From the NCBI GenBank assembly GCA_005805305.1, contig SYMW01000058.1, positions 1-42,802 of the forward strand: DNA of 42,802 nucleotides. The letters are read 5' to 3'. A program made the translations under genes and the position numbers. Below are positions 9,136-17,481 of this stretch, one piece after another. A model generated the notes under the pieces. That model did not search any database. It was given only the letters and a program-made list of their open reading frames with translations, and was not told where the DNA came from. Position 1 is the stretch's first letter. Each line of letters starts with the position of its first letter. The stretch comes from Verrucomicrobiales bacterium. GTDB lineage: Bacteria > Verrucomicrobiota > Verrucomicrobiia > Limisphaerales > F1-80-MAGS106.

Positions 9136-10214
9136 ATTGCCGCGTTCTTTTCTCGGAAGACTCGGGAGAGTGGGCTTCGACCCTGAAGCAGCTGCCTGGG
9201 GCGGATGTCTATTTTAGCGCCGAGTATCACCGCGCCCACGAAGCTGGAAGTGATGCCAGCGCGCGGGCCTTTGTGGTCGAGCAAAACGGCCAATGCCTCT
9301 TCCATTGTTTCTTGCTTCGTCCCATCAAATACGTTGGCTCCATGGAGATTCCGGAGGGCTTTCAGGACATCGAAACCGTCTACGGCTATACCGGTCCACT
9401 CCTCTTTGGCGAGGACCCAGAGTTTCAGTCCAAGGGGTGGGAAATGTTCAGGGAATGGTGCCAAGCCCAGCGAGTGATCGCGGAATTCGCGCGGTTCAAC
9501 CCCGTTCTGAACAACGCGGAAAGCAAGGGTTTGCCGCTCCAAATCTCGAAGGATCGACAAACCGTTCTGCTTCCTTTGTCTGGTTCCGCCACTGATTTGT
9601 GGAATTCCTATCCTTCGACTCAGAGAAACATGGTGCGCAAGGCGTTGTCAAAGGGGCTTGTGTGCGAGGAACGCCCCGCCCAGGAGAACTGGGCGATGTT
9701 TCAAGCGATCTACGAGCAAACCATGCGCCGCGCCGGAGCGGCGCCCTCTTACTTTTTTAGCGGGGATTATTACTCGAGACTCGCGGCTGGTTTGGGAGAT
9801 CGATTGCGTCTTTTTGTGGTGCGGCACCACGAAGCGGTCGCCGCGGCCGCGTTGATTTTGGTCTCCGATGAAGGCATCGATTACCACTTGTCGGGCAGCA
9901 GCGAGCGCTTTAGGGACGCGGGGCCGAACAATCTGCTGCTTCATGCCGCCGCGGAGTGGGCGCTGGCGCGCGGGCTTCGATGGTTTCACTTGGGAGGCGG
10001 GCGCACGTCCGCGCCGGACGACGCCTTGTTGCGCTTCAAGTCCAGCCTCTCGGCCCACCGCAGGAGTTTTCAAGTGGGGCGGCGGATTCATGACATCGCC
10101 GCGTACGAGCACTTGTGCCAGGATTGGTTGCGCCAGTCAAACGCGCCTAAAGCCCCCCCCTATTTTCTGCTCTACCGCTTGCCGCTGAAGTCTGGGATAA
10201 CATTCGGGGTATGA
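9132..10214 (+). CDS. FemAB/GNAT-type acyltransferase of the NulO operon
   Basis: About 360 residues from the TTG at 9132, which overlaps the synthase stop (TTGA). The longer upstream frame is only a shadow of the synthase gene. The C-terminal half has GNAT_6/FemAB character: a segment with RNMVRKALSKGL, FVVRHHEAVAAAALIL, and WFHLGGGRTS followed by RFKSSLS near the end. These folds use acyl-CoA or aminoacyl-tRNA to acylate amino groups. In a nonulosonic-acid operon the simplest role is N-acylation of the 4-amino (or 5/7-amino) group, which in canonical pathways is done by unrelated, shorter enzymes (LegH, PseH, NeuD). That role is inference; a peptidoglycan-bridge function cannot be excluded. 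Confidence 0.7.
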   Translation: MNCRVLFSEDSGEWASTLKQLPGADVYFSAEYHRAHEAGSDASARAFVVEQNGQCLFHCFLLRPIKYVGSMEIPEGFQDIETVYGYTGPLLFGEDPEFQSKGWEMFREWCQAQRVIAEFARFNPVLNNAESKGLPLQISKDRQTVLLPLSGSATDLWNSYPSTQRNMVRKALSKGLVCEERPAQENWAMFQAIYEQTMRRAGAAPSYFFSGDYYSRLAAGLGDRLRLFVVRHHEAVAAAALILVSDEGIDYHLSGSSERFRDAGPNNLLLHAAAEWALARGLRWFHLGGGRTSAPDDALLRFKSSLSAHRRSFQVGRRIHDIAAYEHLCQDWLRQSNAPKAPPYFLLYRLPLKSGITFGV

Positions 10215-10256
10215 AAATTCCGAACGACGCGAGGCGAATCGTCGCCGCCACCAGGC

Positions 10257-11324
10257 GTGAAGCATGACCAGCCCGTTCCTGTTGCCATGCCGTTGACGCC
10301 TCTCGAACATTGCTTGGTGTTGGAAAAGGCCCGGCTCGTGGATGCGATGCGGTCATTGGAGCGGAGCGGCGCCGAGATCACCCTCGTGGTCGACGAATCC
10401 GGCCTGCTAGCCGGCACGATGACCGATGGCGATATTAGGCGCGCGCTCCTGCAAGGAGCGTCCCTGGAGTCGCCACTCTCCCCGCATGTGACGCGCCATT
10501 TCACTTCCGTCTCCCCCGGCATCGGCCGCGCCGAGGTTCTCGACTTGATGCGCGCCCGCACGCTCAATCAAATACCCATCGTCGACGCCGACGGAAAGCT
10601 CGCTGGGCTCCACTTGCTCCGTGAATTGATTGGTGCGGTAGAGCGGCCAAACTGGGCGGTCGTCATGGCTGGTGGCAAGGGCACCCGCCTGCTGCCACTC
10701 ACCGAAGAACTTCCCAAACCGATGATCCGAGTCGCGGGCCGGCCCATCTTGGAACGTCTGGTTCTGCACTTGGTCGGGCATGGCATCCGCCGCGTGTTCC
10801 TGGCCATCAATTACCTGGGCCACATGGTTGAGGACCATTTTGGAGATGGCCTAAAGTACGGCTGCCAAATCGAGTATTTGCGCGAGGAGAAGCCACTCGG
10901 AACCGGTGGCGCCCTCGGCTTGATCCCCTCAAAACCGGCTGATCCACTGCTCGTTTTGAACGGCGATATCGTGACGCAGGCGAACGTGGGCGCCCTGCTG
11001 GAGTGCCACCGGCAAGGCAGACATATGGCGACGCTGGGAGTTCGAAGTTATTCCCACACGGTGCCGTTCGGCTGCGTGGAGATGGAGAACTCCCGAGTCG
11101 TTCGATTCCACGAGAAACCCATGCTCACGCGGTGGATCAACACGGGTATTTATTCCCTTGAACCCGCCCTGCTGGCGAGGATCCCGGCCGATCAAGAATT
11201 CCCGATCACCGGCCTGTTCAAAGACTGCATCCAAAGGGGCGAATCCCTCGGGGCTTACGAAATTGAAAATGAGTGGATCGACGTCGGACAACGAGAGCAG
11301 TTGAAAGCGGCTCGCGGCGGCTGA
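10257..11324 (+). CDS. CBS-domain sugar-phosphate nucleotidyltransferase (PtmE-like)
   Basis: 355 residues from a GTG start. Residues ~15-130 form two CBS repeats, each with the T-D/N-G-D-like loop (TDGDIRR at 56-62; IPIVDADGKLAGL at 106-118). The rest is a GT-A-fold nucleotidyltransferase with GGKGTRLLPLTEELPKPM (139-156), LGTGGALGL, VLNGDIVT and ENEWIDVGQ. PtmE of Campylobacter has this layout and makes GDP-GlcNAc precursors for legionaminic acid by charging GlcN-1-P with GTP. The position between NulO synthase/acyltransferase and a LegB-like dehydratase supports the same job. The nucleotide (GTP versus UTP/CTP) is not determined by what is visible. The CBS pair may sense adenine nucleotides. 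Confidence 0.82.
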   Translation: MKHDQPVPVAMPLTPLEHCLVLEKARLVDAMRSLERSGAEITLVVDESGLLAGTMTDGDIRRALLQGASLESPLSPHVTRHFTSVSPGIGRAEVLDLMRARTLNQIPIVDADGKLAGLHLLRELIGAVERPNWAVVMAGGKGTRLLPLTEELPKPMIRVAGRPILERLVLHLVGHGIRRVFLAINYLGHMVEDHFGDGLKYGCQIEYLREEKPLGTGGALGLIPSKPADPLLVLNGDIVTQANVGALLECHRQGRHMATLGVRSYSHTVPFGCVEMENSRVVRFHEKPMLTRWINTGIYSLEPALLARIPADQEFPITGLFKDCIQRGESLGAYEIENEWIDVGQREQLKAARGG

Positions 11325-11351
11325 TCCGGGCGCCGATTTTGCTCTAATCCA

Positions 11352-12341
11352 ATGACCATGAAATGGGACGCTAAACGTGTGCTGGTGACCGGAGCGGGCG
11401 GCTTTGTCGGCAGCCATCTGACGGAACGGCTCGTGGACTTGGGAGCCCGCACTCGAGCGTTCGTGCAATACAATTCACGAGGCGAACGAGGATGGCTCGA
11501 GCATTCGTCGCGGCGGGCGAGGATAGAATTTATCGCGGGCGATGTTCGTGATCCGGAGTGCGTGCATCGGGCGATGAAGGACATCGACATCGTGTTCCAC
11601 CTGGCCGCCCTGATTGCCATTCCTTATTCCTACGAGGCGCCAGCCTCCTATGTCGAGACGAACATCGGAGGAACCCTCAATGTGCTCCAATCCGCCCGAA
11701 CCCTTGGAGTCTCGCGGGTGCTCCACACATCGACCAGCGAAGTCTACGGGACGGCGCTTCGAGTGCCGATCGACGAATCGCATCCCCTCAGAGCGCAGTC
11801 CCCGTATTCGGCAACCAAGATCGGCGCAGACAAACTCGTCGAAAGTTTTCATCTTTCCTATGGCCTTCCCGTCGTCACGGTTCGCCCGTTCAATACTTTT
11901 GGCCCGCGGCAGTCCTCAAGGGCGATCATTCCCACGATTCTGTCCCAAGCCTTGAAGGGGGGGCGTGTTCGCCTGGGCAGCCTCGCTCCGACGAGAGACC
12001 TTAACTTCGTCTCCAATACCGTGGATGGCTTCGTGCTCGCGGCCGAGGCAGAAGGCGCGCTGGGCCGCACCATCAACTTGGGATCCAATCGCGAGATCAG
12101 CATAGGAAACTTGGCGGGGTTGATCGGATCGTTGCTCGGCCTCGAGCTTGAGATCGATCTAGACCGCCAGCGGTTGCGCCCCGAGAAAAGCGAAGTGGAA
12201 CGACTGCTCGCCGACAACACTCTCGCCCGCCAGATCCTTGCCTGGGAGCCGAAGGTCACGCTGGAACAGGGCCTTCAGCAAACCATCGAATGGATGCGGC
12301 ATCATACCGATGATTACCGTCCCGATTCCTACACGGTGTGA
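11352..12341 (+). CDS. SDR family sugar-nucleotide 4,6-dehydratase (LegB-like)
   Basis: 329 residues, ATG start. The NAD-binding motif TGAGGFVG is at 13-20, followed by the catalytic triad region TSTSEVYG and YSATK (Y152, K156), NTFGPRQ and RDLNFVSNTVDGF. The early YNSRGERGWLE segment resembles the YNS...GWL region of LegB-type GDP-GlcNAc 4,6-dehydratases. Such enzymes make the 4-keto-6-deoxy sugar that is later aminated at C4. It closes the NulO gene run, 27 bases after the nucleotidyltransferase. Other extended SDR epimerases share many motifs, so the LegB label rests on the YNS segment and the neighbours. Confidence 0.8.
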   Translation: MTMKWDAKRVLVTGAGGFVGSHLTERLVDLGARTRAFVQYNSRGERGWLEHSSRRARIEFIAGDVRDPECVHRAMKDIDIVFHLAALIAIPYSYEAPASYVETNIGGTLNVLQSARTLGVSRVLHTSTSEVYGTALRVPIDESHPLRAQSPYSATKIGADKLVESFHLSYGLPVVTVRPFNTFGPRQSSRAIIPTILSQALKGGRVRLGSLAPTRDLNFVSNTVDGFVLAAEAEGALGRTINLGSNREISIGNLAGLIGSLLGLELEIDLDRQRLRPEKSEVERLLADNTLARQILAWEPKVTLEQGLQQTIEWMRHHTDDYRPDSYTV

Positions 12342-12401
12342 GAATTGATTCGTCTGAGGCTGGCAATCTTCATCTAATCTACCATCCCCTTAAAACATAT
12401 T

Positions 12402-12977
12402 ATGACTGATCTCAACAAGGCCTTGGCCACGCAACTGGACAACATCGTCAAACGCACCGGAAAGCCGCTCTCAGAGTTGGCCGCGATCATGAAAGCCAGC
12501 GGCCTCACCAAGCACGGAGAACTCGTGACCATGCTCAAGAAGACCCTCGGCATGGGACATGGGGACGCCAATACTCTCGTGCATACTGTGCGCCAATCCG
12601 AAGACGCGAACAAGGAGGGCCCCCGGGTTTCGTCCCCGGACGAAGCGCTCAATTCGCTTTACACAGGACCCAAGGCGGTCCTGCGCCCAATTCATGACAA
12701 ACTCCTGGAAGCCATGCGCCATTTCGGGGAGTTTGAAGAGGCGCCGAAGAAAACGTATATCAGTTATCGCCGAAAGAAGCAGTTCACCATGATCGGCCCC
12801 GCGACCAACTCTCAAGTGGAGGTCGGACTCAACATGAAGGGGGTGGCCGCCACCGGTCGGCTGCGAGAACTGCCGCCCGGACAAATGTGCCAATACAAGG
12901 TCAGACTCGGGGAAGCGTCGGAGGTGGACTCGGAGTTGATTGACTGGATCAGAACAGCCTACGAAGCGGCTGGGTGA
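12402..12977 (+). CDS. DUF4287 / DUF5655 protein, unknown function
   Basis: 191 residues, ATG start, 60-base gap upstream. The N-terminal ~70 residues (ALATQLDNIVKRTGKPLSEL, then LTKHGELVTMLKK and LGMGHGDANTLVH) match the DUF4287 pattern. Residues ~85-188 (KKTYISYRRKKQFTMIGP, VEVGLNMKG, PPGQMCQYKVRLG, ID-W) match DUF5655. The combination is known as a soluble, usually single-gene protein of unknown function, often stress- or transfer-associated. Nothing links it to glycan synthesis. It separates the NulO module from the DUF115 gene and is followed by a 150-base gap, so it may be an inserted, independently expressed gene. Confidence 0.8.
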   Translation: MTDLNKALATQLDNIVKRTGKPLSELAAIMKASGLTKHGELVTMLKKTLGMGHGDANTLVHTVRQSEDANKEGPRVSSPDEALNSLYTGPKAVLRPIHDKLLEAMRHFGEFEEAPKKTYISYRRKKQFTMIGPATNSQVEVGLNMKGVAATGRLRELPPGQMCQYKVRLGEASEVDSELIDWIRTAYEAAG

Positions 12978-12994
12978 GAGTGCGGAGTGCGGAG
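12978..12994 (+). repeat. Short tandem repeat GAGTGCG x2 plus GAG
   Basis: Two perfect copies of the heptamer GAGTGCG followed by GAG start directly after the stop of the DUF4287 gene. The rest of the 150-base gap to the next start shows no hairpin with a T-run and no clear promoter. Confidence 0.5.
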
Positions 12995-13127
12995 CCGCGC
13001 CGGACCGATGTGGGCAAGCGCCTCTGAGTGAGTTGTCGGTCGCCAGATCGAGACAGCCAGCCAGCAGGGCTCCCATTGTCCCAGTTTCTTGACTCCTGAA
13101 CTGCCCGCGAAAGGGATCCTGAAGAGC

Positions 13128-14012
13128 ATGAGTTGGTTCAACCCGCTGGCCCATCGTCTATTGATGTTTGGGGCCTACCGATTTCCCCTGTGGCTCAGGC
13201 AGTTTGACAGAGCCGTCAACACCCGGCGGATGCTGCAACAGTATCGCGCGGTCCTGGATGCCAACCCTCCGCTGGACGGCATTCACGCGGGCAAGAAGGC
13301 TTTCGTGATCGGGAACGGTCCTTCCATCGGCAAACAGGATCTGACCCTCGCAAGAGGCCACGTGGTTTTTGTGATGAACGAATTCCACAAGCATCAAGAC
13401 TACGCCCGCATTCGACCGACCTATCACTATGTGTTCGACGATGGCTTGTTCGAGGAGATCCCATATGCGGTTTTGTTCCGCAGTCAATTAATGGCCAGCC
13501 AGATCGATGGCACGATGTTCGTCGTGCCGGCCACCCTGCATCCCATCGCCCGCCACCGCTCCAGCCAGTTTCCTGCGGGGACGACCGCGGGTGTGCTCAA
13601 CTACAACCGAATGAGGGAGCTGACGCCGGATCAACTGGCGCAACTCAATTTTGGACTGACGCTCCCCTGGTTCTTTAACGTGGCTCAACACTGCATCTTG
13701 CACGGGATTCTGATGGGTTGCCGCGAGATCGTTCTGTTGGGGTTGGACCACAACTACCATCTTCTGAACTCGGAGGATCAATACTTCTTTGCTGAAAGTC
13801 ACATAGATCGAACCCCCGCTTACGACTACGACCTGCTGGGAAAGACGAATGGATCTTATTATTGGTGGCTGACGCAAATCTGGGAGGACCACATTCTGCT
13901 GAAACAGTTTGCCGCAAGCCGGGGAGTCTCCATCATCAACGCGACGCATGGAGGATTGCTGGATGTGTATCCTCGGAAACGGTTTGAATCCCTCGTTGAA
14001 AAAAGTGGCTGA
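13128..14012 (+). CDS. DUF115 (MptE-like / Maf-like) protein, candidate glycosyltransferase
   Basis: 294 residues from the ATG at 13128; an upstream TTG at 13089 would add 13 residues. The core AFVIGNGPSIGKQDL (58-72) is the GxGPS signature of the DUF115 Rossmann-like domain. VFDDG (102-106) follows, then EIVLLGLDHNY about two-thirds along, both at the spacing usual for this family. DUF115 occurs in archaeal MptE and in Maf proteins, which transfer pseudaminic or legionaminic acid to flagellin. This copy is a single-domain version, far shorter than Maf, and stands next to a NulO pathway, so a NulO transferase role to a glycan is an attractive inference. It could instead be a generic polysaccharide enzyme. 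Confidence 0.7.
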   Translation: MSWFNPLAHRLLMFGAYRFPLWLRQFDRAVNTRRMLQQYRAVLDANPPLDGIHAGKKAFVIGNGPSIGKQDLTLARGHVVFVMNEFHKHQDYARIRPTYHYVFDDGLFEEIPYAVLFRSQLMASQIDGTMFVVPATLHPIARHRSSQFPAGTTAGVLNYNRMRELTPDQLAQLNFGLTLPWFFNVAQHCILHGILMGCREIVLLGLDHNYHLLNSEDQYFFAESHIDRTPAYDYDLLGKTNGSYYWWLTQIWEDHILLKQFAASRGVSIINATHGGLLDVYPRKRFESLVEKSG

Positions 14013-14088
14013 AGTATTTGAGAGACCACCGGTTTTCTCGAGAAGCGTTCGCTGAGAACTTCGACTCTCGGATGCAATTGATCCTGCG

Positions 14089-14805
14089 TTGAAAACTTAC
14101 CGCCACGTCAGCGGTCCGCCGGAGGAAGTGATCCTCCCCATCATCACGGCCTCCATCCACGAGCTCCGTGTGGAAGCGAGCCGGGACCCCGGGACCGTCG
14201 GCAAAGTGCTCGACGTCGGCTGCGGTGAACAACCGTTGAAGCAGGTGCTGCTCGACCGGGGTTATTCTTACCATTCGTGCGATATTAGGCAAAATCGAAT
14301 GGGAACCGTCGAGTTTGTCATGCCCATCGACGGCGCTTTGCCAACGAGTATCCTGGACTTGGCGCCTTTCTCTCTCTTGCTCTGCACCGAGGTCCTGGAA
14401 CATGTGCTCGACTGGAGCAACGCGTTTCGCAACATGAGCCAACTCGCGGGATCTGGCGGACGCGTTTTGGTGACTTGCCCATTCGTCTATTTTCCCCATG
14501 AACGGCCCCATGACTACTGGAGGCCCACAATCCATGCCATCAACGCCTTTGCGGAGAGGCATGGGTTTCGAATTCTGCGATCCCTCGAAGCCGGCTCTCC
14601 CTGGGATGTCCTCCGGTTGATTCTGAAGAGTCAAATCGTGCTCCAACGAAATCCGAGACCATCAGCCCGATTGAGTTCCTTTTGCCTCCGGCGGCTTTGC
14701 GGAGCGTTGGAGCACGTGCTCAGAAGTGAATGGATCAAGGCTCGCGTGTCGATGAGGAGTGAGTTCTACCTGAACACCGCGGTTCTGATGCAGCGTGGCC
14801 CATAA
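14089..14805 (+). CDS. Class I SAM-dependent methyltransferase
   Basis: 238 residues from a TTG start (no in-frame ATG nearby). Motif I KVLDVGCGEQPLKQVL lies near residue 40, YHSCDIRQNR supplies motif II, and LLCTEVLEHVLDW and GRVLVTCPFVYFPHERPHDYWR are in the second half. The HDYWR segment is shared by many polysaccharide-cluster methyltransferases of the Methyltransf_11 type. The 76-base gap after the DUF115 gene has no obvious signal; the downstream GT8 gene starts 11 bases before this stop, so the two are probably coupled. The acceptor is unknown. Confidence 0.8.
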   Translation: MKTYRHVSGPPEEVILPIITASIHELRVEASRDPGTVGKVLDVGCGEQPLKQVLLDRGYSYHSCDIRQNRMGTVEFVMPIDGALPTSILDLAPFSLLLCTEVLEHVLDWSNAFRNMSQLAGSGGRVLVTCPFVYFPHERPHDYWRPTIHAINAFAERHGFRILRSLEAGSPWDVLRLILKSQIVLQRNPRPSARLSSFCLRRLCGALEHVLRSEWIKARVSMRSEFYLNTAVLMQRGP

Positions 14806-15754
14806 CACGTCACATCAATCTTCCGAGTCGCCCGCGCGCATCGTGACAACGGCGAACGAGGCCTACGCCGTGGGTTTGGCGGCCTTGATATCCTCAGCCC
14901 TGGCGACTTCCGGTTCACCCGGCCGCCTCCGGTTCCTGGTTCTCGATTGCGGCGTCTCTTCACGAACGAGCCGCCGCCTCACACGCCTGGCATCGAAGTT
15001 CGGCGCCACGGTTGAGTTTTTTCCAGTAGACCTCTCCGTGCTGGGAAACGTCGACACCACCGGCCACGGCGGAGCCGCCGCTTACGCGCGGGTGCTGAGC
15101 CCTTGGATTCTTCGGAACGAACATGGCCGCGTGATCTATCTGGATTCGGATCTCATCGTCCGACAAGATATCGCGGCCCTGTTGCGCCACCCGACCGATG
15201 AACAAACATCGACGTGGGCCGTCCCTGAGGTGGGGGTCCCGTTCGTCTCCTCGCCAACCGCGGTGTTTGATTGGGAGTCCCAGTCGATGGATCCCAAAGC
15301 CCGCTACTTCAACTCGGGAGTTCTCATGTTCGACCTGGACGGCTGGAGACGAGACCAGGTTCCGGAGCGCACGCTCGAATACCTCCGCGCCCATGGCCGG
15401 AAAGTTTTTTGGTGGGACCAAGGGGGGCTCAACGTGACCCTCTACGGGCGCTGGCGGGCATTGGATCTTCGATGGAACCAAACGCACTGCATTCTGTATC
15501 CCCAATCAAGTTGGGTGGAGGCGGGATACGATGCCGCGATTCTGGAGTCCGTGAGGTCGGGCCCCTTCATCGTGCATTTCAACGGAGTTGTGAAACCCTG
15601 GCAACATGGCTGCGATGATGCGCGAGCGCCGCAGTTGTTTGAATGTCTTGCCGGCACGCCTTGGAGCGGGTTCAGGCCTAGAACCCCCTTCCTGTTGACA
15701 CCGCTTGGCACGAGGATGCGACGGGCATACCGCCGATTTGTGAAACGCCCTTAG
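14795..15754 (+). CDS. Glycosyltransferase family 8
   Basis: 319 residues from a GTG overlapping the upstream gene by 11 bases. The GT8 pattern is clear: ARIVTTANEAYAVGLAALISS at the N-terminus, YARVLSPWIL, the metal site YLDSDLIV (DSD at 117-119), NSGVLMFDL, WWDQGGLNV and a late HFNG. GT8 enzymes are retaining transferases using UDP-Glc or UDP-Gal in LPS core and capsule synthesis. The protein has no membrane helices, so it acts in the cytoplasm on a lipid-linked acceptor. The following gene starts 16 bases downstream. The donor cannot be decided from these motifs. Confidence 0.86.
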   Translation: MAHNTSHQSSESPARIVTTANEAYAVGLAALISSALATSGSPGRLRFLVLDCGVSSRTSRRLTRLASKFGATVEFFPVDLSVLGNVDTTGHGGAAAYARVLSPWILRNEHGRVIYLDSDLIVRQDIAALLRHPTDEQTSTWAVPEVGVPFVSSPTAVFDWESQSMDPKARYFNSGVLMFDLDGWRRDQVPERTLEYLRAHGRKVFWWDQGGLNVTLYGRWRALDLRWNQTHCILYPQSSWVEAGYDAAILESVRSGPFIVHFNGVVKPWQHGCDDARAPQLFECLAGTPWSGFRPRTPFLLTPLGTRMRRAYRRFVKRP

Positions 15755-15769
15755 CCCCCTTCACCAGCC

Positions 15770-16750
15770 GTGAGTTTGAAGCCTGTATGCGCCCCCGTCG
15801 CGGTGTTTGTCTACAAACGCGCCCACACCACGGCCCGCGTCATGGAAACCGTGAGGCGGGCAGACCCTAGCCGCTTGTTCATCATCGCCGACGGGCCCCG
15901 ATCCGCAGCCGAAGCGGACGACTGCGCCGCCGCCCGCCGCGCCGCGGAGTCTTTGGCGCCCGATTGCCCGACCACGAAAATCTATTCCGAAACCAACCTC
16001 GGGCTGTGCCCCAGAATCAAGTCGGGGCTGGATCGCGTCTTCGACGAGGTCGAACGCGCGATCATCCTTGAGGACGATTGCGTGCCCACGTCTTCGTTTT
16101 ACGACAATTGTTCCCAATTGCTGGATGAATTCAGTGGCGACACCCGTATTTTCCAAATCGGTGGATTCAATTACGCGCCGCAACTGAGATACGCGCCGCA
16201 TGAGTTCATCGCTTCCAAATATTGCCTGATTTGGGGTTGGGCAACCTGGAGAAGATCCTGGCGGCAATATCGGAGCTTGCTCGGCGACGCCCTTCCAGAC
16301 TCCATGCTAGATGGCGTCAAGGCCTGTTGCCAGGACCCCGTCGAGATTGAGTACTGGTCCAGCGTTTTTCGGTTGATTGCATCCGGTGGTTTTTCGGATT
16401 GGGCCGCGGAATGGATGCTCGCTTGCTGGCTCAGCCGTGGTTTGTCTCTGCTTCCGAAGGTTCCCCTGGTTTCAAATGTCGGCTTTGAACCTTCCGCGAC
16501 CCACACCACTGGCGAACGCCCCTACTGGGTCGGCGAGGGAGAGCTCTTGCGAGGATGCCGTCTGCCGTCTCCTTTGGCTCGGGATCTTCACGCGGAAACC
16601 GTGGTCTTCGATCACGTTTTCGGGGGATGGCATTCCAAGGAGTCGTGGTTCTGGCGCCTGCTGTTCCATCACGCCAGGCCGGTCTTCCACTTGATGCGCG
16701 GTCATCCGTCCACGTGGGCTTTGAAGCGCTCGCGCCGACCGCGCGGATGA
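15770..16750 (+). CDS. HlpA-like / GT-A type glycosyltransferase
   Basis: 326 residues from a GTG start. The sequence opens with PVAVFVYKRAHTTARVMETV, then IIADGPRS, SETNLGLCPRIKSGLDRVF and ILEDDCVPTSSFY (EDD at 101-103), and later IWGWATWRRSW. This set is characteristic of proteins named hemolytic protein HlpA-like, which have a nucleotide-diphospho-sugar transferase (GT-A) fold and occur in O-antigen clusters. EDD is the likely metal site. The downstream methyltransferase start overlaps its stop (ATGA). Fold and motif are well supported, but the biochemical activity of this subfamily is poorly known. Confidence 0.75.
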   Translation: MSLKPVCAPVAVFVYKRAHTTARVMETVRRADPSRLFIIADGPRSAAEADDCAAARRAAESLAPDCPTTKIYSETNLGLCPRIKSGLDRVFDEVERAIILEDDCVPTSSFYDNCSQLLDEFSGDTRIFQIGGFNYAPQLRYAPHEFIASKYCLIWGWATWRRSWRQYRSLLGDALPDSMLDGVKACCQDPVEIEYWSSVFRLIASGGFSDWAAEWMLACWLSRGLSLLPKVPLVSNVGFEPSATHTTGERPYWVGEGELLRGCRLPSPLARDLHAETVVFDHVFGGWHSKESWFWRLLFHHARPVFHLMRGHPSTWALKRSRRPRG

Positions 16751-17481
16751 ACCAAAGCGCCTTCCATGCGTTTTCTGGCGATCAGAAGGAAGCGTTCATG
16801 AACCATTACGAGAAGAGCTATTTCGACTGGCAAAAGAACATGGGCGCTTTTGGCGCGGAGGCGAACTTGTTCTTGTTCGGCTCGCACGTCCAACCGCGCC
16901 ACAGGGTGATCGATTTCGGATCGGGCGGAGGCTATTTGCTGGCAAGGCTTGAGTGCGCGGAGAAAATAGGAGTCGAGTTGAATCCCGTCGCGAGAGAGCA
17001 CGCCGCGGCAAGCGGCGTTCGAACCGTCGCTTTCACTCGGGAGATTCCGGACGGATGGGCCGACGTAGTGATTTCGTGTCACGCGCTCGAACACACTCAC
17101 TCGCCGCTGGACGAAATAAGAAGGCTTCGGGGCAAGCTGAAACGGGGCGGCTCGGCGATTTTTGTGGTGCCCTGTGAACGCCGGAATCCTTGGGCCCCAA
17201 ACGATATCAACCAGCACCTCTTCACGTGGTCGGAGATGAATCTAGGAAATCTGTTCTCAACTGCTGGATATCGAGTGCTGGAGGTTGGGGAGATCAAGCA
17301 CAAATGGCCCCCGCGCTACTATACGATCCGCAAATATTTTGGCGCAAAACTATTTCATCGGGCCTGCCAATTGTACGCGGTGCTCACGCCGAACCTCACT
17401 CAAATCAGAATCGTGGCCGTCAACGATGAGTTGACCACCAGAGGCGCCCAGACCGCAATTCAGGGAGGAGCCGAAGAGTGA
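16747..17481 (+). CDS. Class I SAM-dependent methyltransferase
   Basis: 244 residues from the ATG at 16747, which overlaps the upstream stop; the longer open frame back to 16555 is a shadow. Motif I RVIDFGSGGGYLLARL is near residue 55, motif II is in GVELNPVARE, and ISCHALEHTHSPLDEI and GGSAIFVVPCE follow. A late HLFTWSEMNLGNLF segment is typical of Methyltransf_11/23 enzymes in LPS and capsule clusters. The next gene starts with GTG inside this stop (GTGA). It probably methylates a sugar of the glycan, but the substrate is unknown. Confidence 0.8.
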   Translation: MNQSAFHAFSGDQKEAFMNHYEKSYFDWQKNMGAFGAEANLFLFGSHVQPRHRVIDFGSGGGYLLARLECAEKIGVELNPVAREHAAASGVRTVAFTREIPDGWADVVISCHALEHTHSPLDEIRRLRGKLKRGGSAIFVVPCERRNPWAPNDINQHLFTWSEMNLGNLFSTAGYRVLEVGEIKHKWPPRYYTIRKYFGAKLFHRACQLYAVLTPNLTQIRIVAVNDELTTRGAQTAIQGGAEE

